64,000 nucleotides of DNA from Methylobacterium terrae (GCF_003173755.1 NZ_CP029553.1:459001-523000), one strand, 5' to 3'; shown: positions 1-11,470, counted from the first letter of the stretch. The notes: generated from the letters alone by a model not told the origin. Program-made: numbers and translations.

Positions 1-498
1 CGCGACGTCGAGTGGCGGGTCTATCCGATGGATCTCCTCAACCTCGCGGTCGAGAAGGGGGAGGCGCAGGCGCTCGCCGACGGCGATCCCCGCACCTTCC
101 TGTGGGCCAAGGACGCCCGCCTGACCGAGATCGCCAACAATCTCTCGGCCGAGTACCACGACCGCACCTGCTGCATCCTGGCGCTTCGCGGCGCGCTGGT
201 GCGCGACGAGCGGCCGGTGGCCGCGGCGCTGACCCGGGCGCTGCTCGAGGCCGGGACCAGGGTCGCGCACGATCCCGACTACGCCGCCAAGGTCTATGCC
301 GGCTACGGCGGCAAGGGCTCGGTCGAGGACCTCGCCGCGATGCTGCGCAGCCACACCCATCACCACCACCCCCTCGGGGCCGAGCTCAAGCAGCAGATCG
401 CGGCTTACGTCGACGAGCTGAAGGTCGTGAAGGTGATCCGCGCCCGCACCGACGCGCGGCAATTCGCCGAGCGCGTCACCGCCGACGTCCTGAGCTGA
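1..498 (+). CDS. ABC transporter substrate-binding protein, C-terminal part (5' end outside window)
   Basis: The frame is open from base 1 and ends at TGA 496-498, so only the last 165 residues are visible. They resemble the C-terminal lobe of NitT/TauT (SsuA-like) periplasmic binding proteins, which deliver nitrate, sulfonates or taurine to the inner-membrane transporter. The assignment rests largely on the permease and ATPase genes that follow directly, 8 bases and then a 7-base overlap away. A histidine-rich stretch (HTHHHHP, codons near 350-372) is unusual for this family and could be a metal-binding surface loop. The ligand cannot be told from this fragment. Family assignment is moderately sure; substrate is unknown. 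Confidence 0.65.
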   Translation, partial: RDVEWRVYPMDLLNLAVEKGEAQALADGDPRTFLWAKDARLTEIANNLSAEYHDRTCCILALRGALVRDERPVAAALTRALLEAGTRVAHDPDYAAKVYAGYGGKGSVEDLAAMLRSHTHHHHPLGAELKQQIAAYVDELKVVKVIRARTDARQFAERVTADVLS

Positions 499-506
499 GG
501 TGCCCG

Positions 507-1502
507 GTGAGCGACATCGCGCTTCCCCGTGCGGACGGCGCCGGCCGGCGCCCCGCCTTCCTGCCCGCCCCGGCCTCGGTCGCGGCGGCCGCCGCCTGGA
601 TCGGGCTCTCCGCCCTCGTCGCCCTGCCGCCCGACCTCGGGGATTTCGACCTCACCCGCGAGTTCGCCATCGGCCTGGCCGGGTTCGGGGCCCTCGTCCT
701 GGCGGCGGGCTTCCTGCGCCCCGGCGAGGCCGGCCCCGTGCGGCGGGTCCAGGGCTGGTCGCCCTGGCTCGTCGTGCTCGCCGGCCTGATCGGCCTGTGG
801 GAGTTCGCGACCGCGAAGCGCGCATGGCTGCCGATGCCGTTCTTCCCGCCGCCGCAGGCGATCCTGGAGGTCTTCGTCGAGGATTACGCGCGGCTCGCCG
901 ACAGCGTCTGGCACTCCCTGCGGCTGCTGGCCGGCGGCTACCTCCTCGGGGCGCTCGCGGGCTTCACCCTCGGGGTCGCGGTCGGCTGGTCGCGGAGCGT
1001 CGGTTACTGGGTGCACCCGGTCCTGCGCTTCGTCGGCCCGCTGCCGGCGACCGCTTGGCTGCCGCTCGCCTTCTTCGTCTTCCCGTCGAGCGGCGCGGCC
1101 TCGACCTTCCTCGTCGCGCTGGCCACCGGCTTTCCCGTCACGGTGCTGACCTGGTCGGGCATCGCCGGGGTCAACAAGGCCTATTACGACGTTGCCCGCA
1201 CGCTCGGCGCCCGCGAGGGCTTCCTGATCCTCAAGGTGGCGATCCCGGCGGCCCTGCCGCACGTCTTCGTCGGCCTGTTCATGGGGCTCGGCAGCTCCTT
1301 CGCGGTGCTGGTGGTGGCCGAGATGCTCGGCGTGAAGGCCGGACTCGGCTGGTACCTGCAATGGGCGCAGGGCTGGGCGGCCTACGCCAACATGTACGCG
1401 GCGCTCGCCGTCATGGCGCTCGCCTGCTCGGGCCTGATCACCCTGCTGTTCCGGCTGCGCGACCGTCTCCTGTCCTGGCAGAAGGGCCTCGTCCAATGGT
1501 AG
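507..1502 (+). CDS. ABC transporter permease (NitT/TauT/SsuC family)
   Basis: A 331-residue inner-membrane permease. GTG 507 is chosen because it lies 8 bases after the upstream stop and gives a plausible N-terminus. Two predicted membrane segments lie near residues 25-80, and the binding-protein-dependent permease core follows (about residues 130-320). The cytoplasmic EAA-type loop is recognisable as the ARTLGAREGFLILKVAIPAA region, which docks on the ATPase. It would form the channel for the ligand captured by the upstream binding protein. The end overlaps the ATPase start by 7 bases, indicating co-translation. The two extra N-terminal helices make it longer than a typical SsuC. Substrate not determinable. 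Confidence 0.85.
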   Translation: MSDIALPRADGAGRRPAFLPAPASVAAAAAWIGLSALVALPPDLGDFDLTREFAIGLAGFGALVLAAGFLRPGEAGPVRRVQGWSPWLVVLAGLIGLWEFATAKRAWLPMPFFPPPQAILEVFVEDYARLADSVWHSLRLLAGGYLLGALAGFTLGVAVGWSRSVGYWVHPVLRFVGPLPATAWLPLAFFVFPSSGAASTFLVALATGFPVTVLTWSGIAGVNKAYYDVARTLGAREGFLILKVAIPAALPHVFVGLFMGLGSSFAVLVVAEMLGVKAGLGWYLQWAQGWAAYANMYAALAVMALACSGLITLLFRLRDRLLSWQKGLVQW

Positions 1503-2305
1503 CCGGCCTGATCGCGCCGTCGCGGGCGCCTGACCCCGTCCCGACGGGGGTTCCCGCCCGCGGCGCCCACCTGTCGCTGCGCGACGTGCGCCACGCCTTC
1601 GCGCTCGGGAAGGCGCCGCTCCCGGTCCTCGACGGCGTCTCGTTCGACGTCGAGCCCGGCGCCTTCGTGGCCCTGCTCGGGCCGTCGGGCTGCGGGAAGT
1701 CGACGCTCCTGCGCTTCGTGGCCGGGCTCGAGCCGCCGAACGAGGGCCGGATCGACGTCGACGGCTCGGCCTTGCGCGGCCCGGACCCCTCCCGCGGCCT
1801 CGTGTTCCAGGACCCGACGCTCTATCCCTGGCGCAGCGTCCTCGGCAACGTCGCGGTCGGGCCGGAGGCCCGCGGGCGCCTGTCGCGGGAGCGCGGCCGG
1901 GTCGAGGAGGCGCTCGCCCTCGTCGGGCTCTCGGGCTTCGCCGACGCCTTCCCGCACCAGCTCTCGGGCGGCATGGCCCAGCGGGTGGCGCTCGCCCGGG
2001 CCCTCGTCAACGCGCCGCCGCTGCTGCTGCTCGACGAGCCGCTCGGCAAGCTCGACTCGCTCACCCGCCTGGCGATGCAGGCCGAGCTGGTGCGGCTGTG
2101 GCGGGACAAGGGCTTCACCGCCCTCCTGGTGACCCACGACGTCGAGGAGGCCCTGATGCTGGCCCAGCGCATCCTGGTCTTCTCCGACCGGCCGGCCCGG
2201 ATCCGGGCCGACATCGCGTGCGACCGGCCCTATCCGCGCCACCGCGAGGATCCGGGCGTCGTCGCCGACCGCCGGGCCATCCTGGATCTCCTCGGCACCG
2301 CCTGA
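1496..2305 (+). CDS. ABC transporter ATP-binding protein (NitT/TauT/SsuB family)
   Basis: A 269-residue cytoplasmic ATPase that powers the importer encoded just upstream. Walker A is GPSGCGKST (near residue 62), the signature is LSGGMAQR, Walker B with catalytic Glu is LLLLDEPLGKLD, and the switch histidine is in VTHDVEEA. ATG 1496 overlaps the permease stop by 7 bases, so translation is probably coupled. Length fits SsuB/TauB/NrtD ATPases with a short N-terminal extension. It is the last gene of the operon; the next reading frame is on the other strand. Confidence 0.9.
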   Translation: MVAGLIAPSRAPDPVPTGVPARGAHLSLRDVRHAFALGKAPLPVLDGVSFDVEPGAFVALLGPSGCGKSTLLRFVAGLEPPNEGRIDVDGSALRGPDPSRGLVFQDPTLYPWRSVLGNVAVGPEARGRLSRERGRVEEALALVGLSGFADAFPHQLSGGMAQRVALARALVNAPPLLLLDEPLGKLDSLTRLAMQAELVRLWRDKGFTALLVTHDVEEALMLAQRILVFSDRPARIRADIACDRPYPRHREDPGVVADRRAILDLLGTA

Positions 2306-2311
2306 GGAGAC

Positions 2312-2455
2312 CTATTCGGCGCCGGGGCGGACGATCGCCCCGCCGTTCCTCAGCGCCGCGACCAGCCTCTCCAGCCGCGCCCTGACATGCGACCGGATCT
2401 CCTCGGCTGTCGCATCCTGCGAGAGATCGACCATGCGCCGCGCCAGAACCGTCAT
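2312..2455 (-). CDS. small hypothetical protein
   Basis: A 47-residue frame starting MTVLARRMVDLSQD and containing an amphipathic segment (TAEEIRSHVRARLERLVAAL) that looks like a real helix. An upstream in-frame TTG at 2545 would add 30 residues of poorer quality. It sits six bases past the ABC ATPase stop, convergent with it, and the A+T-richer DNA at 2555-2610 could hold its promoter. No family recognised; it may be spurious. Confidence 0.35.
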   Translation of the reverse strand: MTVLARRMVDLSQDATAEEIRSHVRARLERLVAALRNGGAIVRPGAE

Positions 2456-2811
2456 CGCGTTGACCCTTCTCGATACGGAGGAAGCCTTGACGTCTACGCT
2501 ACCGATACCGCACGCGGATGGGCCGATCTCATCACGACGATGCAACGCAAGTGCATCAAATAAGATCTAAATTCGAGATCACGCCGTCCCAATCTCATCC
2601 TGACAGAGATTTGTTGCGTCAGTATTACGTGCCCGATGGTCGGGGAAAGATGTCGGCGAACGGCCGCTCCACCGTCGGGACGATGGGCGAACGACGGTAC
2701 CGGCGCGGGCCGCACCGCCCCGGAGGCGACGGGACGTCGGCGCACGGTCAGTCCCCTCCCCCGCTCCCCCTCCCCCGACCGGTCGTCCGGGTTTCCGGGC
2801 TGCGCGAAGGA
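2456..2811. other. intergenic region with A+T-richer patch
   Basis: No convincing gene. Bases about 2555-2640 are clearly richer in A+T than the surroundings (for example aaataagatctaaattc) and are the likely promoter zone for leftward transcription into the small frame at 2455. A C-rich tract lies at about 2751-2780, just beyond the patatin stop. No convincing hairpin terminator was seen. Confidence 0.4.
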
Positions 2812-3867
2812 TCAGAGCCTGGCGTAGGTGAAGCGCCGCTCCGTCGGGGCTTGCCCGGCGAGCCAGTCGGCGCCGCGGGCCGCGTCCCGGGTGCCGGCCT
2901 GCCAGCGGTCGCGGATCGAGGAGGGCGAGAAGTCGAAGCTCTTCGCCGCGAGCTGGTCGGCCTCGGCCCGGTAGACGAGGTGCATGAGCGTGACCGCCGG
3001 CCCGTGCGGGTCGAGCCGCTGGCGCAGGGCGTATTCCCGCTCGAGCCCCGCGATGGCGCGCCGGCCGGCGCTGGCGAAGATCAGGTCGTTCGCCCGCTCC
3101 AGGACGGCGTCGAGCGAGGCGGGGCGCGGCGCCTGCAGGCCGAAGAGGTCGAGGGCGACGCACAGGAGATCCCGCGGCGGCTCGGTCGCGAAGACGGGGT
3201 CGAGGGGCAGGTTGCTGGTGTAGCCGGCATCGCAGAGCAGCCGACCGTCCACCTCCACCGGGGCGAAGGCCGGGATGATCGCGGTGCTGGCCAGCACGTG
3301 CTCGGGGCGGACCGTCTGGTGGGCGGTATCGATGTAGACCTCCTCGCCGGTGGTGACGTCGACGCAGCCGATCGTGACGCGGATGTCGCCCCGGTTCAGC
3401 CGCTCGAAATCGACGAGGCGCTCCAGGGTCCCGAGCAGGGGCGAGTGGTCGAACAGGGCGACGTCGTTCGGCACCCACGGCAGGGCCGACCACAGGCCGG
3501 GCAACCGGTGCCGGAAGATGTTGGGGCGGCCCCAGGCCAGGGTCAGGAGGGCGTGCAGCGCGTTGTAGTACTGGCGCGGCTTGAGGAGGTCGGTCGCGCT
3601 CGGGCCGGTGTGCTGGGTCGCCTCGCCCCAGAACTCGTGCAGTCGGGCGGTTCGTCGCTCCGGCGGGTTGCCGGCGATGATGGCGGCCGTGACCGCGCCG
3701 ATCGAGGCGCCGACGATCCAGCCCGGCTCGATCCCGCGCGCCTGCAGCATCTCGTAGCCGCCCGCGTGGTAGGCCCCGAGGGCGTTGCCCCCGGCGAGCA
3801 CCAGGACGGTGTCGCGGGCGGGTTCCGGGGATGGCGCGGAACGGTCGTGATCGGGCGTGTCGGTCAT
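2812..3867 (-). CDS. patatin-like phospholipase family protein
   Basis: A 351-residue predicted lipid acyl hydrolase using a Ser-Asp dyad. All three patatin hallmarks are visible: the glycine-rich oxyanion loop GGNALGAYHAG (about residues 26-36), the nucleophile elbow GASIGA (G-x-S-x-G, about 53-58), and the catalytic Asp in CDAGYTSNLP (DG-type motif, about 213-222). The start at ATG 3867 is preferred over an ATG 60 bases upstream because GGAG precedes it. No signal peptide or transmembrane helix is evident, so it is probably cytosolic or membrane-peripheral. Monocistronic by context. Substrate unknown. Confidence 0.88.
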   Translation of the reverse strand: MTDTPDHDRSAPSPEPARDTVLVLAGGNALGAYHAGGYEMLQARGIEPGWIVGASIGAVTAAIIAGNPPERRTARLHEFWGEATQHTGPSATDLLKPRQYYNALHALLTLAWGRPNIFRHRLPGLWSALPWVPNDVALFDHSPLLGTLERLVDFERLNRGDIRVTIGCVDVTTGEEVYIDTAHQTVRPEHVLASTAIIPAFAPVEVDGRLLCDAGYTSNLPLDPVFATEPPRDLLCVALDLFGLQAPRPASLDAVLERANDLIFASAGRRAIAGLEREYALRQRLDPHGPAVTLMHLVYRAEADQLAAKSFDFSPSSIRDRWQAGTRDAARGADWLAGQAPTERRFTYARL

Positions 3868-4091
3868 GGTGCTCCGGGACGGCGGCGGCCTTGCGTCGAG
3901 GCGGGACGGGCGACGCGGCGCCCGCACCCGTCACATTCCGCAAGCGCCGCCGCGGTTCCCGGCCCGCACGGCGTCGGCCGCGACGACCTGCCCGCCGGCT
4001 TGACACAGGTTAACGGCGACGCACCTTGGTACCCCCACCTTGTACTTTGCGACGCCGCCGCCTGTCTCCCCGGCGTGTGAAAGCGGGCGGC

Positions 4092-4924
4092 ATGACCGAT
4101 CTCATCACCCCGGGTCCCTGCCTCGATTCCCGCCCCAATCCTTGCCTCGACCTCTACCGGCGGGGCGAGATCTCGCCGCAGATCGCGCTCTCCCGCCCAC
4201 GGCGATTATTGCGACGCGCTGCTCGCCCCCGGCACCGAGCCGGAGCGGCTGTGGCCCGCGATCCTGCGGGACGACGAGACCTTCGACGAGGCGCTGCTGC
4301 CCGACCTGCGGCCCGATTCGCCGCTCCTGAGCCCGCCGCCCGCCGGCTGGACCGTCGTCGACGAGGAGGCGGAAATCTGCCCGGTGCTGGCGCTGCCGCG
4401 ACAGGGCTCGCCGCTCGCGGGCCTCACCCGCAGCCAGCGCCGCAAGGTCGTGCACGACCACCACCGCGCTGAGGCGCTCGGCGACGTCACCGAGGCCCTG
4501 GTCGACCCCGAGGCGCTCGACGGCGCGCTCGACGCGCTGTTCGCCCTCCACGGTGCCCGCTGGGCGCGGGACGGCCAGCCCGGCGTGCTCGCCGATCCCC
4601 GGATCCAGGCCTTCTACCGCGACGCGGCGCCGGTCCTGGCGCGGGCCGGGCTCCTGCGGATCTCGGTCGTGCGCCACGCGGACCGGATCGTGGCGGTACT
4701 GTACGGCCTCGCCGACCGGGCGCACTGGCACTCCTACATCGACGCCGTCGACATGGGCGTGCCGGGCCAGAGCTTCGGCACCCTCGCCTTCGCCTGCCTG
4801 ATCGAGGCGGCCGCGGCCCGGGGGCACCGGGGAGTTTCACCTCCTGCGCGGCGAGGAGCCGTACAAGGACCGGTGGGGCGCCGTGCCCACCCGCACGGTC
4901 CGCCGCCGGATGCGGCGGGGGTGA
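4092..4924 (+). pseudogene. BioF2/CelD-like GNAT acetyltransferase, broken by two frameshifts
   Basis: Three successive reading frames join into one coherent protein. It begins at ATG 4092 (MTDLITPGPCLDS...), shifts near 4191-4200 (a C-rich spot) into the frame reading HGDYCDALLAPG and on through the acetyltransferase core (SQRRKVVHDHHRA, YGLADRAHWHSYID), then shifts again at the GGGG near 4829-4832 into EFHLLRGEEPYKDRWG, ending at TGA 4922. The final motif is typical of the GNAT-fold Acetyltransf_6 (BioF2/CelD-like) family, which acylates sugars or amino groups. Each shift corresponds to one extra base. Either the gene is dead or both indels are sequencing errors in C/G runs; the coding signal outside the two points looks intact. 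Confidence 0.75.
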
Positions 4925-4976
4925 GGAAGGACCTCTGTACCGCGAGCGCGATCCGTGAACGAAAAGTGTCGTCGAA

Positions 4977-5126
4977 TTAGCGCGCTGTGGCGCTCTCGGT
5001 CTCCTGGCTCCGCTGCTTGGGGCGATCGTACTTTGCATGGAAACGCAGCTTCGCGATGGAGAGGCCACCGAGCGAGCCGACTGTCACAACGGCCAGCAAC
5101 ACCCAGAGGAAAGCTGTCGTGCTCAT
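4977..5126 (-). CDS. small single-pass membrane protein, last gene of A+T-rich cassette
   Basis: A 49-residue protein starting MSTTAFLWVLLAVVTVG: one hydrophobic helix (about residues 5-24) followed by a basic, polar tail (KLRFHAKYDRPKQRSQ). Its ATG (5126) lies four bases after the stop of the upstream membrane protein, so the two are very likely translated together. No family recognised. It is the third gene of the cassette running leftward from 5909, and it ends about 50 bases from the end of the convergent acetyltransferase pseudogene. Confidence 0.6.
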   Translation of the reverse strand: MSTTAFLWVLLAVVTVGSLGGLSIAKLRFHAKYDRPKQRSQETESATAR

Positions 5127-5130
5127 CGGC

Positions 5131-5511
5131 TCAGTCTTCCTTCTGCATGAACAGCGCGATTATCACGTGTCCTACCACGTGAAGCAGAACACCGATGCAA
5201 GCCCACTGGATCCGGTCGGCATCCATTTCCTGCGGAGCATCCTTACCAATATAGGCCGTCACCACGGCCGCCACAATGAGGGCGAGCGCCAACCCATTGG
5301 CGATACCCCAGAGCGCTTTGACGTGCTCGTTGAATCGCTTTGCCGCAAACTTTCGGTCGCTGCCCGTCGGCATATTTCCTGGCGGACCTGCGCCGCCCGT
5401 ACCGGCATCGGTGTAGTAGCCACCGTTCGCTCGGTCGTCCGATCCAGGTAGGCCGTGTCGATCTGTACCAGCGACGATTTCGAAGGCACGCGGTGTTTGA
5501 ACGGTACCCAT
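5131..5511 (-). CDS. hypothetical two-helix membrane protein, middle gene of A+T-rich cassette
   Basis: A 126-residue protein. The first ~55 residues are polar and Gly-rich (GGYYTDAGTGGAGPPG), followed by a basic patch (RKFAAKRFNEHVK) and two predicted membrane helices (about residues 68-88, ALWGIANGLALALIVAAVV, and 103-122, WACIGVLLHVVGHVIIALF). The ATG at 5511 shares one base with the TGA of the preceding gene (tgATG), a strong sign of coupled translation. Base composition is intermediate between the A+T-rich first gene and the genome. No family recognised; the layout is of a membrane anchor or small pore-like protein, which is inference. Confidence 0.65.
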   Translation of the reverse strand: MGTVQTPRAFEIVAGTDRHGLPGSDDRANGGYYTDAGTGGAGPPGNMPTGSDRKFAAKRFNEHVKALWGIANGLALALIVAAVVTAYIGKDAPQEMDADRIQWACIGVLLHVVGHVIIALFMQKED

Positions 5512-5909
5512 CAGGTGTTTTGTTCATAGATAGTAAAGTTTAAAACAACAGCCTTCCCATTAGTCGATTCGACAAAATTGAACGCCAGATTCATGATATA
5601 TTTTGAATTTTCAGATATAGCGATGACTACCTGGTCATTGAAGGCGAACGCATCCAGCATCTGCCAATCTACAAATATATTCATATTTATATTTCGGCCA
5701 TCGATCCCGGGGGTCGCTTTTATACTGATAGAATTCCCGTTTTTGTAAACGAAATTGACAAAAACACTATAATTCTCGCCGTTTAAAATAGATTTTATTT
5801 CTATTTCGTCTGAAATATTACTTACGGACGTTCCGGAAAATATTATCGGACGATTTTTTATAAAAATAAGCTGTTCTTCTGCGCTGCATTCATCAAAAAT
5901 TTTCGCCAT
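5511..5909 (-). CDS. A+T-rich hypothetical protein, first gene of three-gene cassette
   Basis: A 132-residue soluble protein (MAKIFDECSAEEQLIF...) with alternating hydrophobic/polar residues suggesting a mostly beta fold. ATG 5909 is chosen because GAGG sits seven bases upstream; an ATG at 5957 adds 16 residues without a good ribosome site. By eye its DNA is only about one third G+C, with AT-ending codons, against roughly 70% around it, so it is almost certainly recently acquired. It is translationally coupled to the downstream membrane protein. No family recognised and no catalytic motif seen. Confidence 0.75.
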   Translation of the reverse strand: MAKIFDECSAEEQLIFIKNRPIIFSGTSVSNISDEIEIKSILNGENYSVFVNFVYKNGNSISIKATPGIDGRNINMNIFVDWQMLDAFAFNDQVVIAISENSKYIMNLAFNFVESTNGKAVVLNFTIYEQNT

Positions 5910-5989
5910 AACGTCCTCATTTTTGAAATCTTGCGCAGAATAAATCCGAGGTGGCATGCAGAGTCATCTTGAATGTCATGCGACGCCCT

Positions 5990-6553
5990 TCACCCCTCCA
6001 CCGCCACGAGCCGCCCCCCGTCGTCCATCCGGCAGCGAACCCACTCGCCGTTGGCGAGGTTGCGGCCGGTCACGGCCGAGATGAAGCCCCAGTGACAGAC
6101 CACCAGGGTGTGGGCCCAGTCGGGATCGGCTTCCATCCCGGCCCGGAACGCCTGCGTCCGGGCCTCGAAGACGTCGTCCGCCTCGTGGTCCGCCTCGCCC
6201 TCCGCCCGCCACCAGACCTCGTCGAGATGCGCGAGGTCGAGATGCGGCCAGGCGAGGGCGAGGTCGGTCCGGCAGGTGCCGATGTCGCAGCTCGCGCCGC
6301 GCCGCTCCCGCACCGCCGGCGTGACCAGGATGGGCAGGTTCAGCCGGGCGGCGATCGGGGCGGCGGTCTCCAGGGCGCGGGTCAGGGGCGAGCAGAGGAT
6401 GCGCCGCAGGCCCTCCCCCGCCAGCGCCCGGGCGGCGGCCTCCGCCTGCTCGTGGCCGAGCGGCGTGAGGGGCGCATCGACGATGCCGGGATCGACGCCC
6501 GTCGCGTGGAAGTGGAGGTTGAACTGGCTCTGGCCATGGCGAAGCAGGATCAT
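5990..6553 (-). CDS. histidine phosphatase family protein
   Basis: A 187-residue cytosolic phosphatase of the phosphoglycerate-mutase-like superfamily. The phosphohistidine motif LLRHGQSQFN is at residues 3-12, the second phosphate-binding arginine is in CSPLTRALETA (about 54-64), a possible acid residue is in the ERRGASCD region, and the second catalytic histidine is in VVCHWGFISAVTG (about 151-163). It lies 24 bases downstream of the PRTase-kinase-like gene on the same strand, so the two are probably co-transcribed and may share a pathway. Substrate unknown. The A+T-rich cassette begins about 80 bases further downstream. Confidence 0.85.
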   Translation of the reverse strand: MILLRHGQSQFNLHFHATGVDPGIVDAPLTPLGHEQAEAAARALAGEGLRRILCSPLTRALETAAPIAARLNLPILVTPAVRERRGASCDIGTCRTDLALAWPHLDLAHLDEVWWRAEGEADHEADDVFEARTQAFRAGMEADPDWAHTLVVCHWGFISAVTGRNLANGEWVRCRMDDGGRLVAVEG

Positions 6554-6577
6554 GATCGCTCTAGGTAGGGCGGCGCG

Positions 6578-8338
6578 TCAGCACGGACCCGCGGCGCGGA
6601 GCCGCGAGGCGAGATGGGCGCGGTAGCGCGCGACCTCGGCCCCGAGCCGGGCCCGCTCCTCCTCGGCAGCGGAATGGCCCGCCATCGTCGCCGCGCCGAG
6701 CTGGAACGCGGCGTAGGCGATCTCCAGCCAGGCGACGAAGGCCGGATCGATCGCCTGGCCGGTCCGCCGGGCGACGACGGCGCGAAGGCGGTCCCCAGCC
6801 TCGCCCGTCAGGCCGAGCTCGACGGCGGCGCCGGCGACGTCCCAGGCGACGTCCTGGCAGCCGACGAGGTCGTGGGCGGCGTGGTGATCGACCGCGTCGG
6901 TCTTCAGGAGCGTGCCGTCGGCGCGGACGAGCCATTCCCAGGCGTGCAGGCGGTTGTCGGTCTCGACCGGCCGCATCCCGGCGGCGAAGCCCGGCAGGGC
7001 GGCGCGCCAGGGATCGAGCCCCCGCGCCGCCTCGTCGCCCAGCGCCTCCGCCGCGTTGTGCCGTGCCATCTCCCACAGCGCGTCGAGGGAGGCGCCGCGA
7101 CCGGGCCCGCAGGCGAAGGCCGCGGCCCGATGCCCGAGGTAGCGGCCGACCCGCTCGGCGAGGTCGAGGGGATCGACGCGGGCGGGGTCGAGCGGCGTCG
7201 CCGCCTCGACCCAGCGCTCGACGAGGAAGCCGTGGCGGAACCCGGCCACCTCCGGGGTGAAGCCGGCCGCGTGCAGCGCCCGCGCGCGCCGGACCTTCCG
7301 CTCGCCCTCGGCGCCGAGGCCGGCGAACTTCGCGAGCCAGGTCCCGCCCGCGGTACGGGCGAGGAACTTGCGGCGCTCCTGCATCGGGTTGGCGGGCGGC
7401 CAGCCCTCCCGATCCCCGTATCGGCGGGCGCGCCAGCCCCCGCCCGAGACGTCCTCCAGCGGCGCCGCAAGGGGGCCGACGAGCGGGGCGAGCCAAGCCT
7501 CCAGGCGGTGCTCCGGCCGCGCGGCGTGCAGGATCAGGTCGTCGAAGGTCCGGACGTGGCGCCGGGGGCGCGCGAAGCGGCGGCGGGTCTCGTCCGCGGC
7601 CGCGTGCCCCGGCGCGCCCTCATGGCTGGGGAACAGGGCGACGCGCTGCGCCGGCACGCCGCTTTCCTCCAGCACGGCGAGCACCGCCCCGAAGGAGCTG
7701 CCCGAGAGGCCCGGCCCCTCGTCGGCGATCGCGACGCGGCTCGCCGGGCCGAGACCATCGCGCAGCGCCTCCGACAGGCGGAGCTCCCGCCGGAACGGGT
7801 GGCCGGTCGGCCGCAGGGTCACGAGGTCGCCGGTCCCGAGGCCCGCCGCCACCATCGCGCCGAGGCTCGTGCCGATGCTGCGAAGCCCGATCACCGTCGC
7901 GCCCGGCTCACGCCCCGAGGCGGCGGCCGCGGCGGCGTAGGCCTCGGGATAGACGGCGTAGAAGGCGAAGCCCTCGGGCAGGCGGATCTCGACCGGGACC
8001 GGCGCGAGGTCCGCGCAGGCGCGCGCGACCTCGGCCCGGGCCAAGAGCTCTCCCGCCGCGAAGCCGCTCCGCCACGACGCCCAGACTGCGCCTGCGAGCC
8101 GGACGAGGAGCGCGGTGAGCCCCGCCGCCGCGCCGTCCCGCGCGTCGCGGCCGGTCTCGCGGAACGCCGCGTCCGCGACGCCCTGGGTCAGCTCCCCCAG
8201 CGCGATCAGCGCCCCGACGAGGGCGGCGTGGCGCGGGAGGCCGGGGCCGAGACCCCGCGCGGCCTCGAGCGCGTCGAGGAGGCGGGCGGCCTCCTCGCGG
8301 GGATCGGCCCGGCGCCGGACGTCGCCGAAGACGAGCAT
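6578..8338 (-). CDS. predicted phosphoribosyltransferase-like / aminoglycoside-phosphotransferase-like fusion protein
   Basis: A 586-residue protein with two apparent halves. Residues ~125-260 resemble a type I PRTase: IGLRSIGTSLGAMVAA (PPi-loop-like) and VAIADEGPGLSGSSFG, where acidic residues followed by GPGLSGSS mimic the PRPP loop. Residues ~330-560 resemble an APH/choline-kinase fold: WLAKFAG (nucleotide-anchoring Lys), FLVERWVEA (hinge), DNRLHAWEWL (catalytic-loop-like Asp-Asn), LLKTDAVDHH (metal-binding Asp). If so, it could join and phosphorylate a small molecule, with the adjacent histidine phosphatase acting on the same metabolite. The domain calls are mine from motif spacing and are not certain; I do not recognise a named family. 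No transmembrane segment. Confidence 0.65.
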   Translation of the reverse strand: MLVFGDVRRRADPREEAARLLDALEAARGLGPGLPRHAALVGALIALGELTQGVADAAFRETGRDARDGAAAGLTALLVRLAGAVWASWRSGFAAGELLARAEVARACADLAPVPVEIRLPEGFAFYAVYPEAYAAAAAASGREPGATVIGLRSIGTSLGAMVAAGLGTGDLVTLRPTGHPFRRELRLSEALRDGLGPASRVAIADEGPGLSGSSFGAVLAVLEESGVPAQRVALFPSHEGAPGHAAADETRRRFARPRRHVRTFDDLILHAARPEHRLEAWLAPLVGPLAAPLEDVSGGGWRARRYGDREGWPPANPMQERRKFLARTAGGTWLAKFAGLGAEGERKVRRARALHAAGFTPEVAGFRHGFLVERWVEAATPLDPARVDPLDLAERVGRYLGHRAAAFACGPGRGASLDALWEMARHNAAEALGDEAARGLDPWRAALPGFAAGMRPVETDNRLHAWEWLVRADGTLLKTDAVDHHAAHDLVGCQDVAWDVAGAAVELGLTGEAGDRLRAVVARRTGQAIDPAFVAWLEIAYAAFQLGAATMAGHSAAEEERARLGAEVARYRAHLASRLRAAGPC

Positions 8339-8446
8339 CGGCGGAAACTCCCGATCAGGGTTGGAGGGGGATTCGAGGCGTAGTCATGATGCCGATCGAG
8401 CACGTCGCGACCGATCGGTTCGCGAGGCGATCCGGGCTCGCCGCCA

Positions 8447-11470
<3,024 letters not shown>

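Noticed and set aside
2494..4080. Open frames on both strands overlapping the patatin gene
   Set aside because: Shadows of the patatin coding frame with Arg/Gly/Pro-rich products.
6578..8338. Assignment to the tellurium-resistance-linked PRTase/TRSP biosynthesis cluster
   Set aside because: A histidine phosphatase is present but no Ter, ATP-grasp, PELOTA/TRSP or HAD partners are nearby, so only generic domain calls are made.
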